A stretch of DNA of 64,000 nt from Rhinopomastus cyanomelas. Taxonomy: Eukaryota; Chordata; Aves; Bucerotiformes; Rhinopomastidae. The DNA lies in contig VXBP01004033.1 in the NCBI GenBank assembly GCA_013400115.1, forward strand, positions 1 to 64,000, written 5' to 3'. Shown piece after piece: positions 27,401 through 39,400 of the stretch (positions within the stretch are counted from its first letter, which is position 1; each line of letters begins with the position of its first letter). The notes under the pieces are model-generated. The model had not been told where the DNA came from. It did not search any database and saw only the letters and a program-made list of their open reading frames with translations. Position numbers and translations under genes: made by a program.

Positions 27401-30400
27401 TACATTGAAACTTAGAGATAATGTAGTAGCTTAATAAAGTTAAAATGCAAGGGGCAATTTGGCTTTCTCTACATGGGGATATAACCAGTGCATGTGTGTT
27501 ACCAGTAAGACTAACGTGGCTTCAGGCTTCTTTGTTGACTTTGTACACTTCCAAGTGCAGAAAAACACACAGTTTCACTGCTGGTTTGTTCACACGTGCA
27601 CGAGCACCGCCGTTTCTTGTCTTGATTTGTCTTGTTTCCCTCATTCTGTTTTTTCAGTTGCATTTGAGTCTGTCTCTGTCTTCTGGTGGAGAAGCATCAG
27701 AAAAGGGGGAAGAAATGATAGCCATCCATTCTCTCAATCTGCTCCTGAAGAGTATCGGGGCTACTCTAACAGACGTGGATGATCTGATCTTTAAGTAAGA
27801 TAGTGAAGATGTATTTTCATAGTATTCTGAATGAAGCTGTTATGCATTTAGTAGTTGGGTCCACGGCAAGCCGTGGCTGACTGTAGTGTGAATGTACACA
27901 ACGTTTGAGAAGAGGGAAGAACAGAGACAAGATGGGGTTTGGGGTCCTTTTTTAAGGGAATAGGGATTCAGGATTATCTGAAGTAAATAAACCAGATGGA
28001 ACTCTTTTAGAATGAGGAAGAATATATAAAACTAATGTGTGATTATTTTTCTTTCAGACTTGCTTACTTTGAAATTAAATACCAGTTCTACAAGAGAGAC
28101 CAACTGATGAAGAGAGTTATTAGACATTACAGTGAACAAGTAAGCTCATTTCATCAAGTGTGCCCTGAAAATGTGTTTTTTAGAATTTTAAGTGATTGCT
28201 TCTCTTCTTTTTATTTATATTTGTCTTCACTGAGGTATCGTAGTAGTTACCCATCACATACATCATCTTCTGCCTAAGCTGTCTTCATTGTAGTAGGAAT
28301 ACTTGGTCGAATTATCTTAAACATTGCTGAAGCAGTAAATGAAAAAAATGACCAGCCTTGGGTTTTAACACAGAATAACAGCTAGTAACACTCTTTCTGG
28401 TTTTACTGTTCTTTCTCCTTGTTGTTTAGTTCCTGAAACAGATGTACGTTCTTGTACTTGGGTTAGATGTTCTTGGAAATCCATTTGGCTTAATTAGAGG
28501 CTTATCTGAAGGAGTTGAGGCTTTCTTCTATGAGCCTTTCCAGGTATGACTTCCTCCTTCACTCATCTATGAATGACAAAGTTCTGTGTCTGTGTAGTTT
28601 TCTGCTATTCCTAATAAGCTTCATTTTCAGGGTGCTGTTCAAGGACCTGAAGAATTCGCTGAAGGCTTTGTAATAGGTGTTAGAAGTCTTCTTGGACACA
28701 CAGTGGGTACGTGTCGTATCACTGCTGTTTGAAGGAATTAGGGTAACTAATGGATTGCAGTTGGGTTTTTTTTTTATTTTTGAAGGGAAAGTTACGTTTT
28801 TCAAATATCTACATGGAATTTTTTTAATCTTTTAAGCTTGTCAGATACTATTATGAGCATTTATACCCAGCTTAGCTGAGACCATCTGAATGTCTGTTTT
28901 GTAGACTGAGCAAGCAAACTGAGAAACTTTGTATGTGTAGCTCAATTTGTAATGCGCAGTGGATGAATAAGGAAAATAGTTCTAGTGGTTTTCTAAACAT
29001 CTGGGAAAGCCCAAGAAGTGTTTCCAGTGCACCTACTGTTACCTTACATTTGTGTTTAGCTATGTGTTAGAGTAATTAGAGCAAGTAATTGGAGAAAATG
29101 CGATGCACAGAATCACAGCATCATCATGATAGGCTGTATAACACTGTACTGAAGTGACCTTGGGTTGTGTGGATGGATTTCAGGCAGCATTCCAGAGTGT
29201 CCTTATGGGCAACATGTGGTGGGCACTTGGTGTAAAGTCATAATATCTAATCTGTATGTGAAGGGCAATAATTCTGTGGCTTCTGATCTGTTGTCTACTG
29301 TTAATTTATGAAAGTTTCACGCCTTATGCTCTGTTCCATCAGGTGGTGCAGCAGGAGTGGTGTCTAGGATCACTGGTTCTGTTGGAAAAGGCCTGGCTGC
29401 TATTACTATGGATAAAGAATTTCAGCAGAAACGGAGGGAGGAGATGGGTCGGCAGCCAAAAGACTTTGGTGACAGCCTGGCAAAAGGAGGAAAGGGCTTG
29501 TTACGGGTATGAATTTGAAGTTGAGGGTGTGATGCACCAAGTCTTGAAATTTCCATGCTTATTCTTCTGACTTAGTGTCATTAAACTGCTTGACCTTTAA
29601 CGTCTTCCAGAGAGTTATCTGGTGTTAAATTGCTTTGGATATTTGATGTCACACACTCGTGACTAAATTTTGGCACGACCAATTAGTCGTGAAAGTGAAA
29701 TAGTCACTTGCTTAATGATTTCGAGACTGATTGTTGCACGAAAGATTTCCTGGCTTTTCTTGACAGCATAAATGTTTCTTCAGACTTAAGGATTTCCCCC
29801 TTTCTTCTATCCATCATTGATGATAATTGGAAAATAAAGTTAAAAAAAAAATCAAGAAAATGCTCAGCCAAAGCATGTCTGATCTTGAACTTGATAATGA
29901 TCTTTTAAAAGGAAGGGTGAGAAAGAACTGGGACCCAGATGGATTACAGCATTCCTGTTTCTAAGTAGGAACATAATTATTTTCTTCATTTTAGGGTGTC
30001 GTTGGAGGTATGTCAGGCATAATCACTAAGCCCATAGAAGGTAAGCACTAAGATTGCACTACACTGCTTCAAGTGTTTCCCAGCATTTCAGTATTTCATT
30101 TGTAAATTAAAGAAATACCAGCCTACGTGTGTGAAGGAGTAGTGGGATTGTTTTTATATTTCCAATTCAAACATGACTTCAGATGATGATTTAATCAATG
30201 TATTTTCTAGCTGTCACTGCCTCTACCACCGTTTCGTCCTTTGTATGAACACATCACATCTTTGTTAGGCCTGCTGTACAACTCCATTTCTGGTCTGAAG
30301 CCAGTGTAAGGATACTGGAAATGCTACATGAACAAGTTCCGATTAAAACAGGTTTTCAGGCCTTCGGGGTTAGGAGAAATCTTAAAAAGCTTATTTGATG

Positions 30401-33400
30401 TTTTTATCTGAGATCAGCATTTGTTTTTGTGAAAAATGTCATTTTATCAGGATGGAGAAGATCCAAGATAAAATGCCCCTGGTTTACAATTCAAGTATTG
30501 CAAGTGAAAGGAGTTCAGCGTAGAGCAACAAGGATGATGAAGGAAGTGGAGCACCTCCCTTATGAGGAGAGGCTGAGGGAGCTGAGTCTCTTTAGCTTGG
30601 AGAGGAGGAGACTGAGGGGTGACCTCATTAATGTCCATAAATACATGAAGGGTGGGTGGCAGGAGGATGGAGCCAGGCTCTTCTCAATGTCATGCAGTGA
30701 TAGGGCGAGGGGCAGTGGTTGTGAGCTGGAACACAGGAGGTTCCACATAAATATGAGAAGGAACTTGTTCCCAGTGAGGGTGACAGAGCACTGGAACAGG
30801 CTGCCCAGGGGGGTTGTGGAGTCTCCTTCTCTGGAGATGTTTAAAACCCACCTGGATGTGTTCCTGTGTGACTTGGTCTAGGTGGTCCTGCTGTGTCAGG
30901 GGACTGGACTGGATGATCTTTCGAGGTCCCTCCCAATGCCTAATGTGTTGTCATACTGTGAAGTTAGTTGTTAACTGTCGTATATTTTATTGTCAGATAC
31001 TTGGAGCTATAACCTGCTGTCATTGGTGCATGTAGACCTGTGCTCTCTGCACTTTGTCTTTGCTCTTCTGTAGTTGTGTATCACCAGAAACACGTAACTT
31101 TGTGATGGAACTAGTTCATTTCCACTGTACCTGTGCATCTTAAAGTCTCAGGTGATTTTGTTATTACTGTCAGCTTATAAGAACTGACCTATAGTCAGTG
31201 TGGGAAGGAGAACCCAAACATTCCTGTTCTGCTGGATTTGGAGGCTGGTAAGGTGTGAAGTGAACAGCAGTAAGTCTGAACAGACGAGGAAGCAGTGTGT
31301 GACTTCACACAGAGAATTTTCTGTAGCTGGCTTGCATGTAATTGGTTGCTATGGGCTGTTTCCAACACAAACCTGTTCTAGTGTAGCCTGTAGCAGTACT
31401 GGTTTAATTCTGTGGTTAATGTCTCTGAGTCACTTATTAAATAGATTTCTTTTTCTATTAAAGGAGCGAAAAGAGAAGGTGCAGCTGGATTCTTCAAAGG
31501 CATGGGAAAAGGGCTTGTAGGAGCAGTTGCCCGCCCAACAGGTGGCATTCTAGACATGGCAAGCAGTACCTTCCAGGGAATCCAAAGGTAAAACAGCAAG
31601 AGGAAGCTTTTAAGTACTCTTGGTATGTTGGCTACCAGGTGGTACATAGGAGGTACAGAGTTGAGAGATGTCTGGTAGCCCCTAATTAATTTTGTTTTGA
31701 TTCCTGGAAATTGCTGACTCTCAATACATCTGCAGTATTGTGGCTCAGGTGGATGATACCATCCACTTTTTCCTTTCACTCCTACCTCTGATCAGGAAGT
31801 AATTGAGGATCTTATGTAAGTTTTACTTTTTAGGTAGGTTCTGGTGCTGCTTAATGCAAGTATCTAAATGTTGTTAAAATTTGCTAAAAAAACAGACCAT
31901 TGACATTTTCAGAGAAAAACTTGCCGGTGTGTCGTTGGCTTAGCAGTACACATCAGGAGCTTCTTGAGGTTTAAGGAGGCCTATGCAAAGTGTGTTAATA
32001 AGCACGTGAAACCTTAGTGCATTATGTGCAGTTGGCAGTTCAGTTCTCTGAGTTGTTCTGTGGCTGTTTGGCTGATGTTATTTTGGGCTTGTTACTGGCA
32101 GCACATTTTTACTGCCTACGTTTCTAGGGTACCCAGGAAGTAGTAAGTGGGGTGTGTGGCAGGCAAAAGGATAATTCTTTAAAGATGCATTGGTAAACCT
32201 CAAAACTGTAATAAACGTATTCAAATACCGTTTCATTGGCTATGCAGGGTGGCAGAATCAACTGAAGAGGTGTCCAATCTCCGTCCTCCTCGTGTCATTC
32301 ATGAAGATGGCATCATCCGGCCATACAATCGTGTGGAAGCTGAGGGCTATGATTTATTTGAGGTATGACTTTCATTGTAAATAGTTAGTTCTTGAACCTA
32401 CAGGATTCCATAAAAGATTATGGTAGAACGTTCTAGGCTGGAAGGGACCTAGAGGTCATCAGAATCACCTCTCTTGATCTGCTGGCCACTGTTCTTTTGA
32501 TGCAGCCCAGAATGTGATTTGCCTTCTGGGCTGCGATTGCACGCTGTTGTCTCTCATGTCCAGTTTTTCATCCACCAGCACCCCTATGTCCCTTTCTACA
32601 GGGCTACTCTCCAGTAGATCTTCCCCCAGCCAATTCTGATAATGTCACTTACCCTGGCCCAGATGCAGGACTCTGCACTTGGCCTTGCTGAACCTCATAA
32701 GCTTCGTCTGGGCCCACCTCTCCTGTCTGTCCAGGTCCCTCTGGATGGCCTTCTGTGCTTGAGGCATATCAGCTACACCCCCAGCTCGGTATCATCTGCA
32801 GACTTGCTGAGGGTGAACTCAATGCCTCTGTCAATGTAATTTATAAATACATTGAACAACACTGGTCCCAGTACGGACCCCTGTGGGGCACCGCTCGTTC
32901 CTTTCCTCCGTCTGGACATTGAGCCATTGCCCATCACTCTCTGGATGCAGTGGAGGACTGATTACGTTACCAAAACGTTGCCAGGGATCTGTGGCTGTTG
33001 TTACCTGTTGTAAAAACTTGCCCCAGCCTATTTCCTAGGAGAAGTCTGTATAGCAGAGAGGACCCAGTGCTTCTAGTAAGCTGAATGTGACAGGAAAACC
33101 ACAGCGTTGCTCTTTAATCATCATCTGCATGTTGTGTTCTGTAATTGCTTATGTCTTGCCTCTGCAAGGGATGTAGTGGCATTACATCCTAGTGGGATTA
33201 AAATTTGAATACTTCTAATGTTTGGCCTAATGACAAAACTGAGGCTGGTTTACAAGCCAAGCAACTTTTAAATAGGCTGAAGGAATTTTTTGGTTGTATC
33301 AGCAGTTTACAAACCTGCATGAGTCTTTGAAATACTACCTTTTAGTGTTTCTGTACGTTGTTCATGATAGCAGGGTGTCCTAATGACAGGCATTGTGTGG

Positions 33401-36400
33401 ACACTTAGCCACCTTCTGTGTCTGGATGTGGCTAATGTGTGGGGGAGGAATAAATTGTTTTCAAGTCCTAGATAATCAGAATCTAGTCCATGTGTTTTTC
33501 TGCCTTCACATTCCTAAAACTGACTTCAAAAGGTTTATTTTCGTGCTAGAATAACTGCCTGCGTTACCATTTAAAGACTGAAACGTGCATATTTGCTGCA
33601 TTCTTCTAGATGTTCTTTCAATCCCTATTTCCCATTTTATTTCTAATGTGTCTCTCCTTTCTCTTTCTCTCCTGGCATCCGCAGCAAGAACTGGAATAAT
33701 GGAGTAAACATTTTCCATATTTTCTCTCTACTTCCCTCAGTTGTTTGTATGCCTTAAGTGTTAAGGATTAATGGCATGGTTGCATCTAGAATGTCCTCTC
33801 CCCTTCATCCATACCTTGCCCGTGGAGCAGTTGAATAAAACAGTGTTTCAGGTTGTCCAGGCTGCAAAAACAAGCAAACTTGAATAACCCTCTTCAGTAA
33901 GATTGGATGAGTAATGAAGAGGACAGAGACAGGCAGTGTTTCTTTCCTGTATGTTTGTTTTTCTAAGACATTTCTTAGGATTTCCTTTAAATGGCAACAG
34001 AAGGGACTTAGGGGGAGAAAAGTATCGGTGGGTAGGTTCTCAGTTCCTTTGTTAGCGTTCTCTTGGAGCTAGGGCTGTGAAGGGAGGCAGAAAGCAACGT
34101 TTTGGTACTGGTGCAAAGTGCAGTAGAGTGACTTGGAATTTCCTCCAGTCAGAATGCTTATGTCACCATAAAGAAGTGCTGCTGAGGAAACTCCTATTTG
34201 TGCTTTCTGCCTGTCACGTGCCATATGCCTGTCGTTCACGCCGCTGCTGAAGCACCGTCTCTGACAGTTACTGGTCCTCCTGCTTCTTCGTGCAGTCTAA
34301 TCCTTTGCATAGGGCCGGGTCAGGCGTCTGTGGTCTCATTCACAGGCTCTTCTGGGATTTTGCTGTTCAACATACTTACATGTAAACTTCTAGCTATTAA
34401 TGTGGATTTACATATATATATTTATACATTCAAAATAAAGAATATATATTTGTAAATGGATGCCATAAATTTAATTTCTAATTCAACATCTCATAAATTA
34501 GCAAGCTGGGCTTGACAAGCTGTTTTCAGAGCAAATTGTTTGCTTATCATGCATAGAAAAAACATTTAGCAGCAGAAAGATCTCTCTGCTAACACCTCTG
34601 TGCAATGTAGTGGTCAAGAGCTTCTTGACTTTGAAATAGTTTAAACAAAATAAAAACTTGTAGTCAATTTTTATTCTATCTGATGTAATGAAATTAAGTT
34701 GTGATGTGCTGAGCAAACCAAGCTTTTTCAATTTTTATTTTTTGGATTATATTTGTTCCACCTATTAAAAAGGAAAAGCACAATTAACACTGAGAACAGA
34801 ATGTTACGCAGGTCCTACAAAGCTAATGTTTGTATTTTTCCTAGCTCTAAATGGTATAGATTGGAATGATTTACTAACCACAAGTAAATCCTCTGTATAG
34901 GTCACAAAGTAGTTGCTTCCTTTTAGAAGTCAGCTGAATACAGATTTGGTTGGTTTAACTGATTTTGGTTATTATGCTGGATAGTAGTGTTGGGCAGGTT
35001 TTGTTTTCTGATGTAAATCACAAGCAGGAGCGGGACGGTGTTGGCAGGGAATAGGACGTTTAACAAGGGTGATGAGGCAAAGTCAGCTTGGTGTCCATTT
35101 ACAGATTTAATCAAGTCAACTTACAGGCTGACTATGTTCACTGATCCAGTTTTCTCCCAGCCTTACAAGGAGTTTAAGTGGAATCCTCACCCTCTTATCT
35201 GTTGGAATTGTCTTCACTGCAGCTATGCCTTTCGGAATAAGTATATACTTACAACCTTGTAAGGTTCCCTAAAGGAATGGGTGCCTCTACCCTGCGTAGT
35301 GGTTAGACCAAAAACAGCTGGATACTTACTTGTGTGTGAACTAGAGGAATTAGAAGACATTAGAGCCTGACTGAGAGGATCATGTATGTAGCTCTTTTTC
35401 TGCTTAGAAGTGGGTTTTTTTGTGCAGAATGAGAGCCAGGTGGAGTAGATCAGTTCAGTTGTGCAAACCTCATTTTGTGAGAAGTGCTGAACCTGATGCA
35501 TATGGGCTACACAGGGATGAATTCAAACCCTGCAAAGTCAGGTCAGCCCGTGCAGTGGGGTTCAGTTAGTAGTACAGCATGCGCTGTGTTCAAGAGAAAT
35601 GCAGAGCTGGAGAGCTCAAGGAGCAAGTAAGACAACTCTAGGATAATTGTTTTCCAAGGAGGGAGTCCTCATGAGTTTTAATCTTTGCATGAGGAGCATT
35701 TGCTGTTGATGAGATTTGCTAGAAGAGGCAGTGAAAGCCTTTGGCTTTGTTAGTCTTTGCCTTTGAATACGGAGGTATTGCTGCCTGCTCTGTCTCCTAA
35801 CCCCAGCACTTAGGGGCTGACATGATGCAGTTCATCCATTATTCAATGTCTGTGGTGTTACTTTGCTTCATTTCCCAGTTAAAGCTTGGAGCTTTATAAA
35901 GAATGCAGAATAGTTCATGAATAATTGAGGCTTGGTCGTGAGACACTGGTGTGGCAGAGAGAATACTACGCTGGGTTTCAAGAAGCTGCAGCTTCTATTT
36001 CTGGTTGAGTCACTGTTGTGTTCTGTCAATTTGCACTGGCTCTTTCATTTCCATATAAAATAAGAATGAGTTGAACTTCTCTAAAGTGCTCGAGTATTCT
36101 TATAAAAAGAAAAGCTTTTGATAAAAATGCCTGAATTTTAAGAGCGTGCGGATCAGGGAGTTATTTGCATCGAGTACAACCCCCTTTTTACTTAATGCGC
36201 CACCCGTGTGCTGATGCCTGTCAGGTGTTTTGAGAGTAACTCTGAGAAATCCTGCATCTCCTAGGCACAGAGCTCAGTGGCAGCTCTTCCTTTAGTAACA
36301 TATTGCACTTCAAGTCTAAAAATACCGAGATTGTTTCTGAACTGGTGAGAAACAGCCTTTCTCTCCAAAGCTTTGAGTTTAAATAAAGGAACATGCATAT

Positions 36401-39400
36401 GAATAAATCTGTTTAAATCTGTGCCACATCTCGTTTCTGTACCTCCAACAAAAGGATTCAGGACTGGGATCGCAGCCTTTGAACTGCACTTTACAAGGTG
36501 GTGGTGGGTTTGTAGTTCTTTAATTTTCACTTGTTTCTGAAATAGCCATGGTTCAGGTATGCAAAATGTCAGTTGCTGTTCTGATTTTAGTCATATGCTG
36601 CCATTTTTCTTCTGATGTTTCAAAGAAACGTCGAGATTTGCTGCCTGTCTTTTCCTTTCATGTGTGTTTTACAGCCTCAAAAATATGTGAGATGGTCGCA
36701 AAGTTATATTTCTTATAGAAAATGCAGACCCTATATTTTTGGTTGCTGGCAACTGCTGAACTCAAACGTTGTTCAAAATGTCACAACTCTAGGGAGCTAA
36801 TCCAGAAAAACACTGCTGTTGATTTAGAGCTTTGAATATTAATTCATTTTTCAGCTTATGCGTTACGACGCTTTAAGACATTTGTTGAACTTTTACATAT
36901 ATGAAAATAAAATGCAAATGCAAGTAAATGATGAAGCCACTTTGCTTCTGATGTAAGACAAGTTGACAAGATCTTTCTATTTTCTCGTTACTTGAAGGAT
37001 GCAGACTTCTTAGCCTTCCTCACTGATCGCAGATACATGCGGAGTCGAGTTTAGCTTCTGTTGACACCTTAGCAGTGTTAGAGATCCAGCAATGAAAATG
37101 CAGAAGAGAGTGTCTCTTCACAAGCAAGAATTAAAGCATACTGCATCTGTAGTCCTCCCTCCTTAATTTGTTCTTTTTACTTTGTCAGAAACAGCTTTAG
37201 AAGTTTTCGATCACACAGAGGCTGGATTCTCCAGTAACAGCTGTAAGAGGATCTGATGGGCATCTTATTTTGCTCTGGAGAACATCAAGTAAATGTGGGG
37301 GCTGGCAGTTGGAGGCATTTGCGAAGCCTTAGGTGCGCACGCTCTGCCTCCAGGCCGGGTGTGCGTGGCCCTCACTCCCCTGTGTTTCCTTGTGTTAGGA
37401 CAGGGGAGCTGCATGTTTTCCACCAAAACACCGTGTGGTAACAAAGGCAGCTGGTTTGGCTTCCAGAGCACAGAGCTAATGTGCACTGTCACAATGCCTT
37501 TGTCAGTGTAATAGGACAGAAGGGAGAATCATAATGAAGATCAAATAATCTGTGAAACAAGGGATGCGCGGTGCAGTTGCCCACTACACGCTGACTGATG
37601 CCCAGCCAGTTGCGGGGTAGTGGCCCCAGCCAGCTTCCTGGCTGCTGTATGTGCTGAGCATGATGTCAGTTGTGGGTGGGGTGATGTGAGAAGCTGGAAT
37701 CCTTGACTTAGCATAAGCCCTCCTCAGCAACAGCTAAAACATCAGTGTGTTAGCAATGCTTTTCTCACACTAAACCCAGAATACAGCACGGTACCAGACA
37801 CTGGGGAAACTGTTGCAGGTGAAACCACTACACACTTCAAGTACTTTCTTTGGAAACTTTGTAAACCTCTGTGTTCATAGTTTGTGAGTTGTAGAAACAG
37901 TCTAACATGGCAGTGTCAACGTTCCACCCTTTTGGAATGAAACAGATCAGACCTTTCAGTAACACAGCTTCAGGAGTCTGAGTCTGCCTTTAAAGAGCCA
38001 GTTCAGTGAGGTAGCTTCTGCAGGGCTTTGGAGTGGAAAATGCTGCTTCAAGTTTTCTTTTTACAGTCTCAAAATTATTTTGTATTTCTCCTTCAGAAAC
38101 TGAACATCAGTAAACTGGAAAATGAGAGATATCAATGCCACTGTGCACTTCCAAGAGGCAGAAGAGCAAACCTTATCATTACCAACAGGTATGAAGTTTG
38201 GGAGGCTTTCTAAGGGCTTGTCTTGGCTTCGAGTGGGCATTAGGTATCTGGCTAAATTGAGCTGGATTGCTGTTCTCCCCTCAAATTGCTTACCTGTTTT
38301 TTGTTTATATATATGTTTTTGTCAAACAGATCTATTTACTTCATGCTGTTTTTGTGTTTTTCTGGCAAAGTTCTAGGCTTAGGGAGAAACTGAGTACTAG
38401 CTTGTTTTCTTTTTGAACAGGAGAGTGATATATGTCAAAGAAGTGGAAATCTTGGGCCATTTAACCACAGATTGGAATTACTTGTTTGAAGACTTTACAG
38501 GCTCCCCATCCTATGAAGCAAATGTTTTAAAATTAAGAGTTTTGGTAAGAAAAAACATGTAAACATTTCGTTTAACTGTTTACAGGTCCAGACGTGCTCT
38601 TAACTTATTTATGGTTCTAAATGTGAACAGTGGGGCCACGTTGGAAGTATGAGTTGGGTTAGACAGAGGCCATGTAGAAATCTAACCTAGAGTTGGCAGT
38701 GAAGCCATTCTGCTTCCTTTACTTGATGAGCCACCTGGAGTACTTCTTATTTTCCCCTCTCTGCAACAGGATCATGGGATGTTCCAAAGGAAGGACAGTG
38801 CAGGCCATGAATGTGTAAAAACAGTTCAGCTTCAGGATGCAGCTATAGCACAGGTAGGTGTATTTGTATTTTTTTAGTTTTTATTTTCTTTCTTTACCAT
38901 AATTTCACGTTGAAGAGTTAGTTCTAACCAGAAGAACAATAAGACAATCAGATAGTATTAAGCATTTGTGAGAGTGTATACAGTAATATACAATTTGTGA
39001 GAGTATATACAATAATATTATTGTATCAATAAATAATTATTGCATGATTTATTTGGATTTAGGTTGCACTGGATGATCTTTAAGGTCTTTTCCAACCTCA
39101 TCATTACTGTGATACTGTGATTTAAGGTGGAGGTTACACAGTCTTATGTTTTATACATTAAAACTCATGAAGGGATAATAGTAATTCTTCAGCACTAGCT
39201 GCAGTTTGTTATGGTTTCTAGGATTCAAAGTACCTTTGACTTTTGCTACCTCTTCATTGCCTCAAGATCCCTGGACTAACTCAGTAAATGGTTTACCTGG
39301 TGTGAAAACACTGGCTTAGAAATACTTGGAGCACACCCAGTGTGTGTGATTTTCCACCCAGTTCAATTTATTCTGTATTTTAACATGCACTATTATATAA

